Part shown: piece after piece, positions 23,651 to 35,786 of the stretch
Position numbering within the stretch: the first letter of the stretch is position 1
Layout: every line of letters starts with the position of its first letter
Made by a program: the position numbers and the translations under genes
Assembly (NCBI GenBank): GCA_036023115.1
Contig: JAYKKT010000079.1
Coordinates: forward strand, 12,825,501-12,889,500
Direction of reading: 5' to 3'
Source of the DNA: Brasenia schreberi
Taxonomy: Eukaryota > Streptophyta > Magnoliopsida > Nymphaeales > Cabombaceae
DNA: 64,000 nt
Notes under the pieces: generated by a model
Told to the model about the DNA's origin: nothing
The model's database searches: none
Seen by the model: the letters and a program-made list of their open reading frames with translations, nothing else

Positions 23651-24003
23651 GAGAAAAGGGATAGTTGTTAGAAAATATTTCCATGATGATGATTTAATAT
23701 TTATCCTTAACATTCAAAGTAATGTTCTAAAGTACTTATGAAGATCTTGTTTCAATGATTCTTCTTCACTTTGAATATGAGATTTGGTAACTTAAATTGT
23801 AATGGCATCAAGTTGATAAACAAATAGGAGAAAAGGGATAGTTGTTAGAAAATATTTCCATGCCAATGATTTAATATTTATCCTTAACATTCAAAGTAAT
23901 GTTCCAAAGTACTTATGAAGATCTTGTTTCAATGATTCTTCTTCACTTTGAATATGAGATTTGGTAACTTAAATTGTAATGGTATCAATTGATAAGCAAA
24001 TAT
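23651..24003. repeat. 177-bp direct tandem duplication
   Basis: GAGAAAAGGGATAGTTGTTA occurs at 23651 and again at 23828, and the following 170 bases are nearly the same in both copies. It lies within the second copia remnant. Confidence 0.92.
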
Positions 24004-24169
24004 AACATGGTGAGGGGATTACCACAAATCTATCATCCAAATCAAATACATGAAGGAAGACTCTTTGAAAGAGCTTTCCTAAAGAGTCTACATGAAGAAC
24101 ATGTCTTTTAGAGTTGAAGCATTCCAATGTGCGTGGTTCTGTCAAGTCATTCACAACAACTATGTGTTT

Positions 24170-25095
24170 AGAGATTTAAATGAAGAACGTAAGAAAATTT
24201 TAAATTTTGTTATGACATATGATCTCTTTTTATCCAATACAATTTTCAGAAAATGAGATGAATGTTTAATTACTTAGTGGCTTATCACAAACACAAATTC
24301 ATTATTTTGTCTTTAGGAGAAAATATAGATCGTTTTGTAAGGATTGTAAGATAATTTTAAGATAAATCTTAACTATCCAACACCGACTTTTAGTTATAGA
24401 TTTATAAGTAAAAGAGTAGATAAAGAGACAACATACATAGAGATACTCAGACTAAAGGGTGAAACCTCAAAAATAAGAAAAAAATATATTCAAATAGAAA
24501 GTTATTCAAGGAGATGCTTGAAATTATGTAGGTACACTTTCTCATATATGAAATAATATGGTTATGCATATTAAGAAAGTAGCAAAAGATATTATAGGTG
24601 AATCTAAGAGAGATGTACTGGCATAAAAAAGCTTGATAGTAAAATAAAATATAAGATAAGATGAGGTAAGGAGGGAATGGGACAAAATGCATTGTGTCAA
24701 TAAGACTAATGAAACTTAAAAAACTTATAAAAAAATAAAAAAAGAAGTAAAAAGACCATTAGTGAAGCAAAAGCTAAACTATGAGAGAATTTATATAGAA
24801 AAACATAACTCAAAAGAAGACGAAAGAGATATTTTTAAGATAGCTAAAGTTGGAGATACGAAAACTAAAAATCTTACTTTTATTAGATGTATTAAAGATA
24901 AGGATAAGAAGATTTTAGAGGCAAGTTATAATATAAAAATAGACAAAAAATTTATTTTCATAAAATTTTAATGAAAATATAAGTATTAATATTAGTTTAA
25001 AAGGGCTAACCAAATCAAAATAGTATATAAACTATAATTTTTACTGACATATTCAAAAGAATGAAGTCAAAGAGGCTCTTACACTTATGAGTGTT
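24170..25095 (+). mobile_element. Third RTE-type LINE fragment
   Basis: Colinear with 13748-14670 of the LINE at 12925-16131, i.e. end of endonuclease plus linker to RT. Readable parts are EERKKILNFVMTYDLF-like text at the start, DERDIFKIAKVGDTKTKN (about 24818-24870) and RCIKDKDKKIL. It is truncated on both sides and carries many stops, two of them at the same codons as in the fuller copy. Confidence 0.85.
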
Positions 25096-25099
25096 TGTA

Positions 25100-25451
25100 T
25101 AAATTCTATCATCTTTTACAACAACAGACCTCATTTTGTTGGTGATGGTTTCCAGTGATGCCATTTTTTGCCCGTCCCTTACCACAACACTAAAACTTGT
25201 TCAATGTTTCAAAACTCAAAAAAAAGTACAAAATGTCAAATTCATGAATCATGAATAACTGGTCAATTTACAACGACGAGAGGTCTTATTGCTGTTATAT
25301 ATTGTTATTAGTATTAGTTTTATTATTATTATTACAACCAATCAATTCCTCTTTGGCAGTTTGGTAGATCCATACCATTCATGGTGTAAATCACATGTTC
25401 AAATTAATTGGCTGGTACTTCCTTTATTTTCTCCTCGAATTGGCAAGTTAA

Positions 25452-25524
<73 letters not shown>

Positions 25525-25950
25525 AACGTAATTTGACTAGATTAGTGGTTCTAGCTTAACAAACCAAAAAGAATTGACTATGAGAAGTCATGGAAAACAG
25601 AAGTGTTCCCGTGGGTTCTCGTTTATGATCTCTGTTTCATTTGCCCCATTGAACTAGTATTCGTTTTTTTAATCATTGGAACTAAACGCTCATTTATCAT
25701 CCACAACACGACGGCAACATACTTAATAACTGCATGCATATATCTCGCACCTGATCACAGTAGTTCCCTCGAAGGGGTTCTCCACAACAAATGTATCCTT
25801 TTATCTTTCAATGAACCGAGATAAGTATCAACTTGAAGGATAACTTGCACAACAATCTTCTGATACATTTTAAAATAAAATGACAAAAGAAGTACTTGTA
25901 TTCATTCCAATTATTTTGCTATATTACAGATTAAAAAAAAGTTGATCAAA
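25100..25950. other. 3' flank of polygalacturonase, with TA microsatellite
   Basis: No gene recognised. A pure (TA)n run of about 33 units lies at 25455-25521. The remainder is ordinary AT-rich sequence and includes the probable 3' untranslated region of the minus-strand polygalacturonase. Confidence 0.5.
25455..25521. repeat. (TA)n microsatellite
   Basis: About 33 uninterrupted TA units. Confidence 0.97.
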
Positions 25951-25951
25951 T

Positions 25952-26628
25952 TCACTGGCTGGATAGAAGATCGATCGTTGACGATGGAGAATCCCTTAAG
26001 CTTATGTGTGATCCACCTGATGATTGGAGGCAGCTGGATGGAACCATCGTGCCACTTGCACTACCATATGCATTCTCACATGACGACTTTGCGGGCTGCC
26101 CCTTGTACGTCAGCTGCACACCGGACATCTTGATATATTGGCATGGAGCAGTCTTGCTGCATGCAAAACTCACAGCAACTTGAGTGGCCGATGTGCCCTT
26201 GATGTTGTTGTATGTCACCTGGGAAATCTTGACCCCAGAATTCTGTGCAAAGGAAATTATGTAATGAATGATCAATATTATCATCAGATTAATTGCAAAT
26301 CTGCACTCTTTATGATTGTTGATTTATTTTTGTTTAAACAATATTTATCAATTTATTTCTTTAAAAGTCAAAGTACCAGAGTTGGGCAGCCGTCCACATT
26401 GCTGTCACAGTAGTGCTGGTTTATGATAATGGGGTTCATAACATTGTTCATGGTGATTCCATCAAAGGTTATTCCTTTTGCAAAGCCATTGCTGCTTCTC
26501 GCCCACGATTTGATCCTTACTCCATTGGTGGAACCCGTGAAAATTGAGTTCTTCACTGTGACGTTTTGCACACCAACTTCGTTAGCATCCTTCCCGAGGC
26601 TTCCAACACTGCGGTTTGAAGCCAGAGC

Positions 26629-26680
<52 letters not shown>

Positions 26681-27756
26681 GTATATATGTGTGTGTATGC
26701 ATTTATGTATGTATGTACGATCACAACGATAGAATTAAGTCACGTAATATTCCTCACTTTTCGGATTTGCACTATAACAATAATAATAAAGATTGCTTAA
26801 TATGCTTACATTATATATTTTTACCTTATTCCATGTCCAGGTCCACACGTAACCTTCTCTATCCATAAATTTTGGGTACCCGGACCAATAGAAATGCAGT
26901 CATCTCCGTCCTGGATATTCGTGTTTGTGATGGTCACGCCCATCGATTGTTCCACATGGATGCCATCCGTGTTGGGGCTGGTGCCTGAGGACTGAATGGT
27001 GAGTCCATCCACCTGAACGTTGTTGCAGTGTTCGATCACAACATTGAAAAGCTCACTATTAACGGAAGTTATGCCACTCAATACAATGTCTCTAGAATTC
27101 TCAAACACCAGCGACTGCCACAAGAACAACAAACTAACAATTAATCACATGAATTATTTAATCTGCAAATCAACTAGTCGAGAAGGAATTAAGAAAACTT
27201 GACCATGCAAATTTGTGTTCTTGTGAGAATAGTGTTGTGTCGTTCTGTTTGATCTTTGCAAAAGCATGTTTAGATGCATGTATATGGATGATGACTATTC
27301 ACGACTTACCCTGGCCCCAAAGGGACAGCTCGCTTTGCTAGTAGCTTTACATGCCCACAAAGCTGAGCCCTTTCCATCTAGATGTCCTCCTTGGAACGTC
27401 AATCCCTTCACGTTGTTAAACTTGAGCCAGTATCCTGCAGCACTCTGAAGCTTATAGTCTGCCGACGCAACCAAATTGCCATCGACTGAAACAACAATCT
27501 TAGGGTTTGTACAGGGACCGGAGAAGAGAGTTGGGTGCACGAAGAAGTTTCCAGATGGGACATAGAAGGTGGCTGCCTGTGATGCAGCACAAACTACATT
27601 CCATGCTTTGAGAAACGCAGCACTGTTGTCGGTTACTCCATCTGCTTTGGCACCATAGCTCACAACGTTATAAGTTGGTGTTCCATGCACTGAATGGAGA
27701 AAGATCAGAGGAATAATGAGAATGGAAATTATGACATCAATGACACTCTCAGCCAT
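25952..27756 (-). CDS. Polygalacturonase (GH28), four exons, intact
   Basis: Exons on the minus strand: 27756-27310, 27114-26825, 26608-26377, 26242-25952. They join in phase to 1260 bp, 419 residues plus stop, with GT-AG introns of 195, 216 and 134 bp. The protein hydrolyses alpha-1,4-galacturonan (pectin) in the cell wall. Residues 1-25 form a hydrophobic signal peptide (cleavage likely after HG). YNVVSYGAKADG (29-40) is the usual GH28 start. All four catalytic motifs are present: SPNTDGI (195-201), GDDCISIG (219-226), GPGHGIS (240-246) and RIK (277-279). So the three catalytic Asp, the His and the substrate-binding Arg/Lys are kept. C-terminal SQVTYNNIKGTSATQVA and Cys-rich segments resemble the pollen-type exopolygalacturonase group, which often has four exons; that sub-family call is by recall. 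ATG at 27756 is the first in frame and gives the complete signal peptide. A related pseudogene lies at 18990-19895 in the opposite direction. Confidence 0.95.
26633..26674. repeat. (AT)n microsatellite in polygalacturonase intron 2
   Basis: About 21 AT units in intron 2 (26609-26824), ending only about 25 bases before the exon 3 acceptor in the direction of transcription. Variation in its length would change the polypyrimidine/branch region. Confidence 0.95.
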
Positions 27757-27872
27757 GATACAGAGGAGAGATGGTGGTTGTTTGGGTGGTGGAGATGAAA
27801 GGCTTGTTTACAACCAATCTTTGTTCTGATGACTGTGGTATTTTGTGAGTTGAGCATGCTCCTGAATATCTC

Positions 27873-27880
27873 TATATATA
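27873..27880 (-). promoter_or_regulatory. TATA box of the polygalacturonase gene
   Basis: TATATATA in a GTGTGTATATATAGAG context lies 117-124 bases upstream of the ATG, giving an expected transcription start near 27845 and a 5' leader of about 90 bases that is CA-rich (CACCACCCAAACAACCACC), as in many plant leaders. Inferred from sequence only. Confidence 0.65.
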
Positions 27881-27884
27881 CACA

Positions 27885-28599
27885 CAACTGAGAAATCTGA
27901 TCACGTATGTATTCTTTCTACGATCTTTCTTATTCTTCTGTTCACGTGATATATACGTATATAAATTGTGGATCCAGTGTTCGTGAACCTTATTTGATGT
28001 GGAATACATAAATAGTATCATCTTTCCCTAACCATAAGTTTTCCGTTAGATGTTCGAGTCAGAAAATCTATCAAGTCACGTAAACCAAAATTGTGTTGAC
28101 CTGCTGCGAGCTCCTGTATCAATATAACGAATTATCAAACTTGCTGCACAATTGGACTCTACCAAGTTGGACAAGTCTTTGACTATAACAAGTTGGACTC
28201 GTAATGGTGTTAAATTGACAAGTCTGTTTTCCTTTCGTCTCTAGCTAGCTCACGTTTCTATCCATTTGATATACGCTTTCCTTTCGACTGAAGCTTCAGA
28301 TTTGGCGCGATTGCAATAAATATTCAAAAGTACATGAAGTCGAAAAAGGATGCTAGTAGTCAAAACTCAATTTACAAATGGAGACGCACTTGTTCACTAC
28401 TTACTAAGCAAGGAGTCTCTGGCAAGCTACTCGAGATCGACTCAGCTATAACTAAAACACGATTTGATCTTGTCAAGCTCGAGCAGAGCATGAATCCAGC
28501 TTGATATGTCCGTGTGTGGAGTTCGAGTACATCAGCGCTCAAGTCGAGATGCTTGCCAGTCAGAGAGATTTCAACATATTTATGTATACGATTGCATAT
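27885..28599. other. Upstream region of polygalacturonase
   Basis: No gene. Mixed sequence that probably includes the polygalacturonase promoter. Degenerate CTCGAG words occur near 28430-28490. Confidence 0.45.
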
Positions 28600-29197
28600 A
28601 TTCCTATATATATATATATACGTATGTATGTGTGTGTTATCAAGAGTAAACTAAATTTTATGTGCTTTGATATATACTATGTAAACTATTAACAGCATAT
28701 TTTTATATCAAATTTATTGGAAATGCATATATGTACGTATTCACCACCCCGGCCCCCATCACCTTCGACTCTTTTAGACTTCCAACAAGCGGCATCTAGA
28801 TTTCTGGAGACAAGCCAGTTACTTTTTATTTTGTTTTATTTTTCTACGAAATATTTAATAAAAAATGAATTGGACACATTAACCCTGTTTATGATGTGTA
28901 TATGTGACGTAGTCTTGTTGATGAGCACTCCTCAAGCTCAAAACCCGTGAGGTCAACAATTGAACGAGTTCGAGTTTATTTTGAGAAGTGCTTCCCAGGT
29001 CGAGCTTCTGTATGCTTGCATTTGACTTGGCTCGACTTCAGTCAAGTAACTGAGATACAATATGGCTCCCCCAACAACGTCATGGCAATGGCGTAGGCTT
29101 ATCCTCAAGTTGTGGTGCTTTGGGTGGGAAAGAAGGTGTGGACTTCCGCAGTTGAGTCTTCGACGGGGCCCCCGACTTCAATTATGTACTGCACTAG

Positions 29198-29205
<8 letters not shown>

Positions 29206-29277
<72 letters not shown>
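29206..29277. repeat. (TA)n microsatellite
   Basis: About 36 TA units at the inner edge of the left inverted-repeat arm. Confidence 0.97.
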
Positions 29278-29285
<8 letters not shown>

Positions 29286-29346
29286 GATGCACATACATTT
29301 TAGACAACACACCCATATATACATATGTGCATCGTGTATATTTATG

Positions 29347-29350
<4 letters not shown>

Positions 29351-29395
<45 letters not shown>
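29351..29395. repeat. (AT)n microsatellite
   Basis: About 22 AT units in the spacer of the inverted repeat. Confidence 0.97.
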
Positions 29396-29397
<2 letters not shown>

Positions 29398-30725
29398 AAG
29401 TATATATTTTACATGGATATATATATGTATATGTATATATATAATCACTTTTAATTTAATAATATGGAATACCTTGAGTAGGATCCACGAGACAGGTATC
29501 ACTTCCCCACACGCATGTTTATTGCTTCCAAGTTGCGTAATCCGATCCGTAACGAGCAACATTTTACCTGGCTAAGGTTTTGACTCATTATTATCAATTT
29601 TTCAGTTTTAATATTTATTGAATTTTAATCAAATAATTAGTACTAAATGATTTTTAATGTTAAAGTTTTATATCAATTTAATACTGCTCAATTGAATAGT
29701 TAATAAATATTAAAATTAACGTTAATGACAAAAGTTTATCAATATTTTAGTAATTTTAAATTTCTTACAAATGAATTTACAATTTCATAAATTATAATCA
29801 ATTAATTTAATGTTGAATATAAATTAAATTTATAACATCATTAATTAATTTAAGTTTATTCACAGATATCTAGTAATTTAATATTAGTTATTCATTAGAT
29901 ATTTATTTGAGTTAACCCATATGTAGCTCCCATCAGCCAGGTAGGTGTGTCACGGCGATGCTATATATATATATATTTGGACTAATCTCATAATGAAAGA
30001 AACAACTGGGAATAAGTACGTGATACGGAAGTCCCAATCTGTATCATGTCCATGCAGAACTTGGAGGGAGTGACTATAAATTTATTTCATATTCTGCCCT
30101 CTTCCGTCTCGGCAGTAGTAGTACAAAGTTGAAGTGAAGGGCCCCGTCGAAGACAAACTGTGGAAGACCACACCTTTCTTCCCACACCCAAAGCACCAAC
30201 TTTAGGATAAGCTTACGCCATTGCCATGACCTTATCTAGGAAGCCACATTAAGCCCCAGTGTGAGCTGAAATCGAACCGAGTCAAATGCAAGCATGGGGA
30301 AACTCGACTTGTAATCAGGTCAAACTTGAACTCGTTCAATCTTGTCACTAGGCATATACTTTTGAGCTCAAAGGGTGCTCCTGAAGGAGCCTACATCCAT
30401 CATCCACACGATCAGTATGTCCAGTTCATTTTCATTCGTTTTATTAAACATTAGGTACAAAAATGAATAAAATAAAAAGTAACAGGCTTGTCGCCAGAAG
30501 TCCGATGCTGCTAAGGGTCGAAGGTGATTGGGTTGGTAGGCAGAAATAATGTGCCCGAAAACAACAGACACAGACATACGCTCATTACATATATGTGTAT
30601 TTCCACTATATTTGACATAAGTAGATGTTAATTGTTTACATATTATATGTGAAAGCATATAAAATATGAACAGTATTCCTTTAATAACATATATATATAT
30701 ATGTATGTATATGTATGTACCTACA

Positions 30726-32689
30726 GAAAAATTGCCATGAGAACTACATTAAAAAATCAACAAAACATAGGGTACTTATGTGAAGTTTTCCTTATTATTT
30801 ATCTTTGTATCAAGTAATTAGGCCCGCATTTATTTGCAGGTTTGACAGGATGTTGAGTTAAAAGAAAATTAAAATGAGGTAACCTTGAGTAAAGCTGTCT
30901 TGTTTCACGATGACTTCCTCTCTCTTGTGTAAAGTTTATTTGTTTCTATCTACGTTTTATGAACCTTCTTTTGTTACAAACTACTATGAATCATCGTTTC
31001 TTTTCCTTTTCCCAACAAACTTAGTGTATCATTATATTCAAAACATCTGATACGAAACGTGAAATGAACTTAGTACAGGTCACGAACAACTAAATAAAGC
31101 ATTTCTCAATTGCAAATGTGATATTACTAGCTAGCTTAGAGAACGATTTCAAGACTACGAGATGAAAATTAAAGAGTGCCATCATGCGTTAACTTAGTAT
31201 ATGCCAAGAAAGATCATTGATCATATCTCTCTTTCAAATTAAAGGAAACTGCTATGCACAAGATCAAAAAGAATATCCATGCATGTGTGTACATATGTAT
31301 GTATGCATGTATGTCTGTATATATAAATGTTTCCACAAAATCAAGCTCTGTGGCGTCAAACAGTTCATGTAGCCGAACCCACCAAGCCTGAGAAAAGGAT
31401 TCGCTTAGGGGCCCATGATGTCAACAGATCCTGAACCACGAAGTAGCGGCTCCCACTTTTGCTCCCACGGTAGGCCTGCATGTCTCGCTTGGTATTACGA
31501 TGAGAAGGAAGCAATAATGAGAAAATAAAAGTTATTGGGAGTCATATCCATAAAAAAACGGACTCATTCTCTACAGCTACAATGGAGGTCTATAAATAAC
31601 AACAAATGATCAATAAGGGGATAATCACAAAACCATAATAGATTGGTAGTGCTCGGGTATTCTCGATGCATACCCAAGCACTACCAGTGCTTTATTGTGT
31701 TTGTACATGTGATTCCTACGACAACCAGGATATGCATAGTTGGATTTTTGAGAATCCATTCTCATTGCTTGATGCCTTCTCTAAAATCCCTCTTGAGAAT
31801 GAGGGTTAGAGTTCTTTGACACATCCTCCCCTTCTTCTAAATCACGTTCCACTCCAGTGGGTTCCAGCAACTACGATTTGAATTGTGTTGTCACTTTTGG
31901 TGGCAATGCAATCATTCACATGTCTCATGGGACTATATGTTTATTGTTAGAACCACTCACTTTTTAGATCCAGTTGAGTGTACCCGATGACATCTTTCAA
32001 TTACGATATGGATCATATATCACCTTCACCAACCCAGATCTCATAGATGATAGGCCCAAACAATCGGGCTAGGCTTCTTTCTATCATCCAACACAGTCAC
32101 AAAATGAGAATACACCATCAACTTAGAACACTTGATCAAATGATGAAGAGGTTTTCAAATGATCAAAGTTATCTGTTGCTGATTAACTAAAATTCGAGAA
32201 TCTCCAAGAGGCATTGTTTTATTAAATGGCAGAAACTATGCCCACTATGATTGTAAATTACCTAACTACCATTTGAGAACAAGACATGCTAGTTGAGAGG
32301 AGGAAGCATGCTATTGATGTAGCCATCCAAATTCCAACTCAGAGATGGCCGACTTTAGGAACTTACACTTAAGCCATACCATTCCCAAGTCCTCAATGGG
32401 TTGAGGGCAAGATTTGCAATATGGACATGTTAATATTGTTAGGAGGCCACCTGACTTGATGTCCCAAGTAGGATACCCGATGTCAACTCTATCCTTATTG
32501 ATGACTTCTACCATGGGGCAATTGTTTGTAACTCTGACGGGGGTTCAAATTCAGACCAATACACTAGGGGGCATATAATAGGTAACTCAACCTCTTGCAC
32601 CTAACTTCATGGCGGCCCAAATAGGCGTGGGGTTTCCTCCACCTTCACAACCGATAAAGTACAGTCCATAGTTCCCACCACAACAACTC
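30726..32689. other. Unassigned stretch before a gypsy remnant
   Basis: No gene recognised. The part from about 31400 probably contains the LTR and leader of the gypsy remnant downstream, but no second LTR was found to prove it. A strong hairpin lies at 31645-31685. Confidence 0.4.
31645..31685. repeat. 16-bp-stem perfect-but-one hairpin
   Basis: GGTAGTGCTCGGGTAT, nine bases, then ATACCCAAGCACTACC: a 16-bp inverted repeat with a single mismatch and a 9-base loop. It sits upstream of the gypsy gag remnant. Role unknown. Confidence 0.85.
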
Positions 32690-35185
32690 GTATACCAAGC
32701 TGAAGTATATCAACCTTTGGCATACCGATACAATTGGCCCATTGACAACATCAGATGATGGGCAACCTAGTGCCTAATCAACCCTTGAAGTTTGAGTCTG
32801 CACCCTGGAATTGTGATGGTGCTATTGATCTAATTTGAAATGTGTTTGGTATCGAGCTTAAGTGTCAGATGCTGAGGTGGACTGCAAGACATATCTTGAT
32901 TGGATAGATAGGTTTGCTCACATTTTAGGATAGAATGGGAAGTACCTTGGTAAGCGTCGGGCTTGTTTCACCTTGAATGCGGAGAGTTGGGTGACAATGA
33001 ACCGCACAAACTCAAACTCTTTGTGCCCTCTCTAATAGGCCAAGCTTCCGCTTGGTATACATCATTGAAGGCATGTTTAATTCAGGCATGGCAAAAAATA
33101 TAGAAGACTTTTCTCAAATGTTACAATAAGATTCAACCTCACCTACTCTCATGAATTTAATGAACCTATTGTAGGATATTGAGAAAATAATATTGAAACT
33201 TTCTTTAAAAAGTTTATGATTTGGTCCTTTTCTATCAAATGTAGTTCACCAAGACCCAATATTTGGCCTTGAAGTGAAATTGTTATATTAGTCAGAAATG
33301 AAGAGATGGTTGGTAGGTCACTTTTGCCATATCTAGTCCAATTGATGAAATGAGCTATAGAGGTAGAACACATTTTGAGCACCCCAATACTCCATTTAGA
33401 AAGCGAGAGGAACCGAAAGAGACCCAAGGTTGGACTCTTATCTCTTCCATTGAGAAACTAAAGCACGAGACATATGAGGAATCTAATTTAGTCAAGGTTG
33501 TGACAACCAAATTGATACAAGGATCACTATACATTTGCAATGCTCTATGGACTCCAAAAAGAAAAGAGAAGGAAGTTGATAAGAAGAATTATAGTTTTTT
33601 GATACATCAAAAACCAATCAAATTTTTGACTTGCTCTTGAAAGACTGATGAATCCTTCCTATTGAAGGTCATTCAATACACTCTCGAGAGGATCTCAAGA
33701 AGATGATGAGGTATTGTAAGTGGCACAACCTCACTTCTCAAAGTATAAACCACATCAAATTTCACATGATGATACAACTTGCTATTAAAAAAGACTGCCT
33801 CAAACTCACGGAGAAATGACTTAGAACCAATGCAGATCCTTTCTCAACCATGTTTTTATAGAAGACAATCATGTCCAACCATTTTATACCATTACGGCAG
33901 ATGTTATGCGAAAGTTATTAGATAGTCGATACAATAAGCAACATACGGTAATACAATCAGTAGCACGCTGAGGTAAACTGGATCACCATCAAGGTTGAGA
34001 AAGAAATGGTGTGTCTATGACGAACGAGGTATACTTGGACTCACCCAATTTTATGAACCTACTTCTCAGGAGACTTGAGGTTTACATCGTGAGAAATAGA
34101 GACCTCGGTCACATTAGAAAAAGGCATGGCAACCTTATTACCAAGAGTCAACCTGATAATGACCCTCATGGTATACACATTAAGGTGGACATAGTTCAAG
34201 CAGCCACAAGTGAACAACTTTCCAAGCAAATAGAGTCAAGATGAGACCATTGGTGACCTTGGGCAGTCAAGGTGATCGTGCATGATGACATAACTACTTT
34301 AGACATCTTGGAAGGAGATCATGTCCCAATTCAAGATTGCATGATCTAACCTTGATGATCAAACCTTGGGTCAATATAAGGGTCAATGAGTGGTTGGAAG
34401 ACGCATGCCAAAGACAATGATTTTGGCCCTACCAATGGAAAACTACTTGCTCACAAAAACAACTTGCTCAAAGAAGAAGGGTGCAATAGAGGAAAATGTT
34501 ACAACTTGATTAACCTTCCACCAACCCAAAGGTAAATCTCTTGCCTATTCATTCCTGAGCTCCATTGGATTCTAACAAAGAGTGAGAACATGATTACCCT
34601 TAGAAGCAGAGAAGAGGCAAGCAGTGAGAGTTGAGCCCCTCACACTCCAACCTTGAAGGAGACATCAAGCACCCATTCGAGCCACGAGGCTCACTGAAGG
34701 AGACCCATCCCAAATCAGACCACGAGGAAGCATGTGTCGAGGAGGCCAAGTCCAAAGGGTGCCTATATTTTCTACTTGAAGAGACCGATGAGTAGATTGA
34801 AGCAGTTCTTGACAAGTAGAGAAAACACTCGTAAGCTAGCAATGATGCCAATCAAAGGACAGAGATAGCCACTATTCTTTGGAGAGAAGGATTGTGAGCA
34901 TACATGGGTTAACCTGCAAAGAAAATTGAGGATCAAGATTCGTGAGTTTCTAACAAGGAGGTCCAAAATAGTCTAGAGGATAAGGTCTTGGGTAAAGTGA
35001 GGGAACTAATGAGTTACAAAATCCATATACATCGAGTTCCATGAGAGCACCAATAACCTTAACCGTGCTCTCAATTCAAAATCCAAAAGATCAAACAAGG
35101 CATAGTAGGATAATGGATCCATAGAAGATCTACATCCTCGAGTTGATAGCCCACATGGGTTAGAAGTAGTCAAAGATGAGCTTTT

Positions 35186-35786
35186 TTGGATGAAACCTAC
35201 ATATCTTATGAGTACTTCAACACTAATATCTTGTACCATCCGAAAGAATTAGTTGTTGTCCTCCCAACAAGTTTTGCCCTTATGGAACGAGGTCAATCCA
35301 CTAAGAATGATGACTTCCTTGAAAATGAGCCAGATCAAACAGCCTTCTTCAGTGGGATTGACCTACAAAAAATATTCGACAAGTCACACAAGGCCGCTAC
35401 AAAGAATCTCTTGTCATTATACATCAAAGTTGTGGTGGATGATTGTCCCTTAAGAAGAGTCTTGATCGATGGAGGAGCAATGCTTAATATGATGTCACAT
35501 GATATCTTACACCAAATCCAAAGGAAGATTGCTAATTTAATTCTTAGTAATAGTCGTAGAGCACACAATGGGGTAAAAAACCTTGAATACCCTATTCTTC
35601 ATGGTTGATGCTAACCCAAGCTACTCCTTGCTCCTCGAAAGAGAATGGATATACATAAATTTTTGCATGCTATCACGTTACATTAGAAGCTTATGTTATG
35701 AACAAACAAAAAGGTTGGAAGTCATAGATGCCAAGGATGACCCATTTATAGCTGATGTCCAGGCAACCAAGGTATTCTTGAGTTAG
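35186..35786 (+). pseudogene. Gypsy retropepsin (aspartic protease) segment
   Basis: The ORF 35186-35608 contains LYIKVVVDDCPLRRVLIDGG followed by AMLNMM, the retropepsin active-site region with DGG where many retropepsins have DTG/DSG. DGG is common in plant Tat-like gypsy elements. After a frameshift at about 35580 the reading continues FFMVDANPSYSLLLEREWI (35598-35654), the second conserved protease block, and VIDAKDDPFIADVQATK. The protease would cut the gag-pol polyprotein. The frameshift and the lack of the remaining pol make this copy dead. Confidence 0.78.

Larger units (their letters stand above)
22000..24150 (+). mobile_element. Second, decayed Ty1/copia remnant
   Basis: A probable 5' LTR end (about 22000-22450, with TTTATAAAATG at about 22322) is followed by a PBS-like site and gag. 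Gag from about 22540 includes YIQRVHGWLAKLE, then DWRINYIVV.KKSKDF, and LNKPCK...FS.KK. The typical SLQ.HEER...LEQALQ.KL segment is at 22980-23100. After a tandem duplication (23651-24003), NMVRGLPQIYHPNQIHEGRL (24004-24063) matches the GAG-pre-integrase motif. Stops occur throughout. The element is cut off by a LINE fragment at about 24170. Confidence 0.7.
28600..30725. repeat. Large imperfect inverted repeat, about 600-bp arms
   Basis: The left arm (about 28600-29200) matches the reverse complement of the right arm (about 30120-30725). The best blocks are GTCATGGCAATGGCGTA, GGTGCTTTGGGTG, GTCTTCGACGGGGCCC and TTGCATTTGACT, and also ATGTAAACTATTAAC and CATCACCTTCGAC in the outer half. Identity looks like 70-80 percent with indels. 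The spacer (29201-30119) holds two TA microsatellites and an AT-rich block. No coding function is evident. It may be a foldback transposon or an inverted duplication; a transcript could form a long hairpin. Confidence 0.8.

Noticed and set aside
31350..31400. Text GTAGCCGAACCCACC...GAGAAAAGGATT resembling the 3' end of the RTE LINE or an Au-type SINE
   Set aside because: Only about 40 bases match loosely, and neither a tail nor a target duplication was found.
33350..33640. 96-codon frame with basic, Lys/Glu-rich text in the gypsy remnant
   Set aside because: It may be part of gag, but no capsid or zinc-knuckle motif can be recognised, so it was not called separately.
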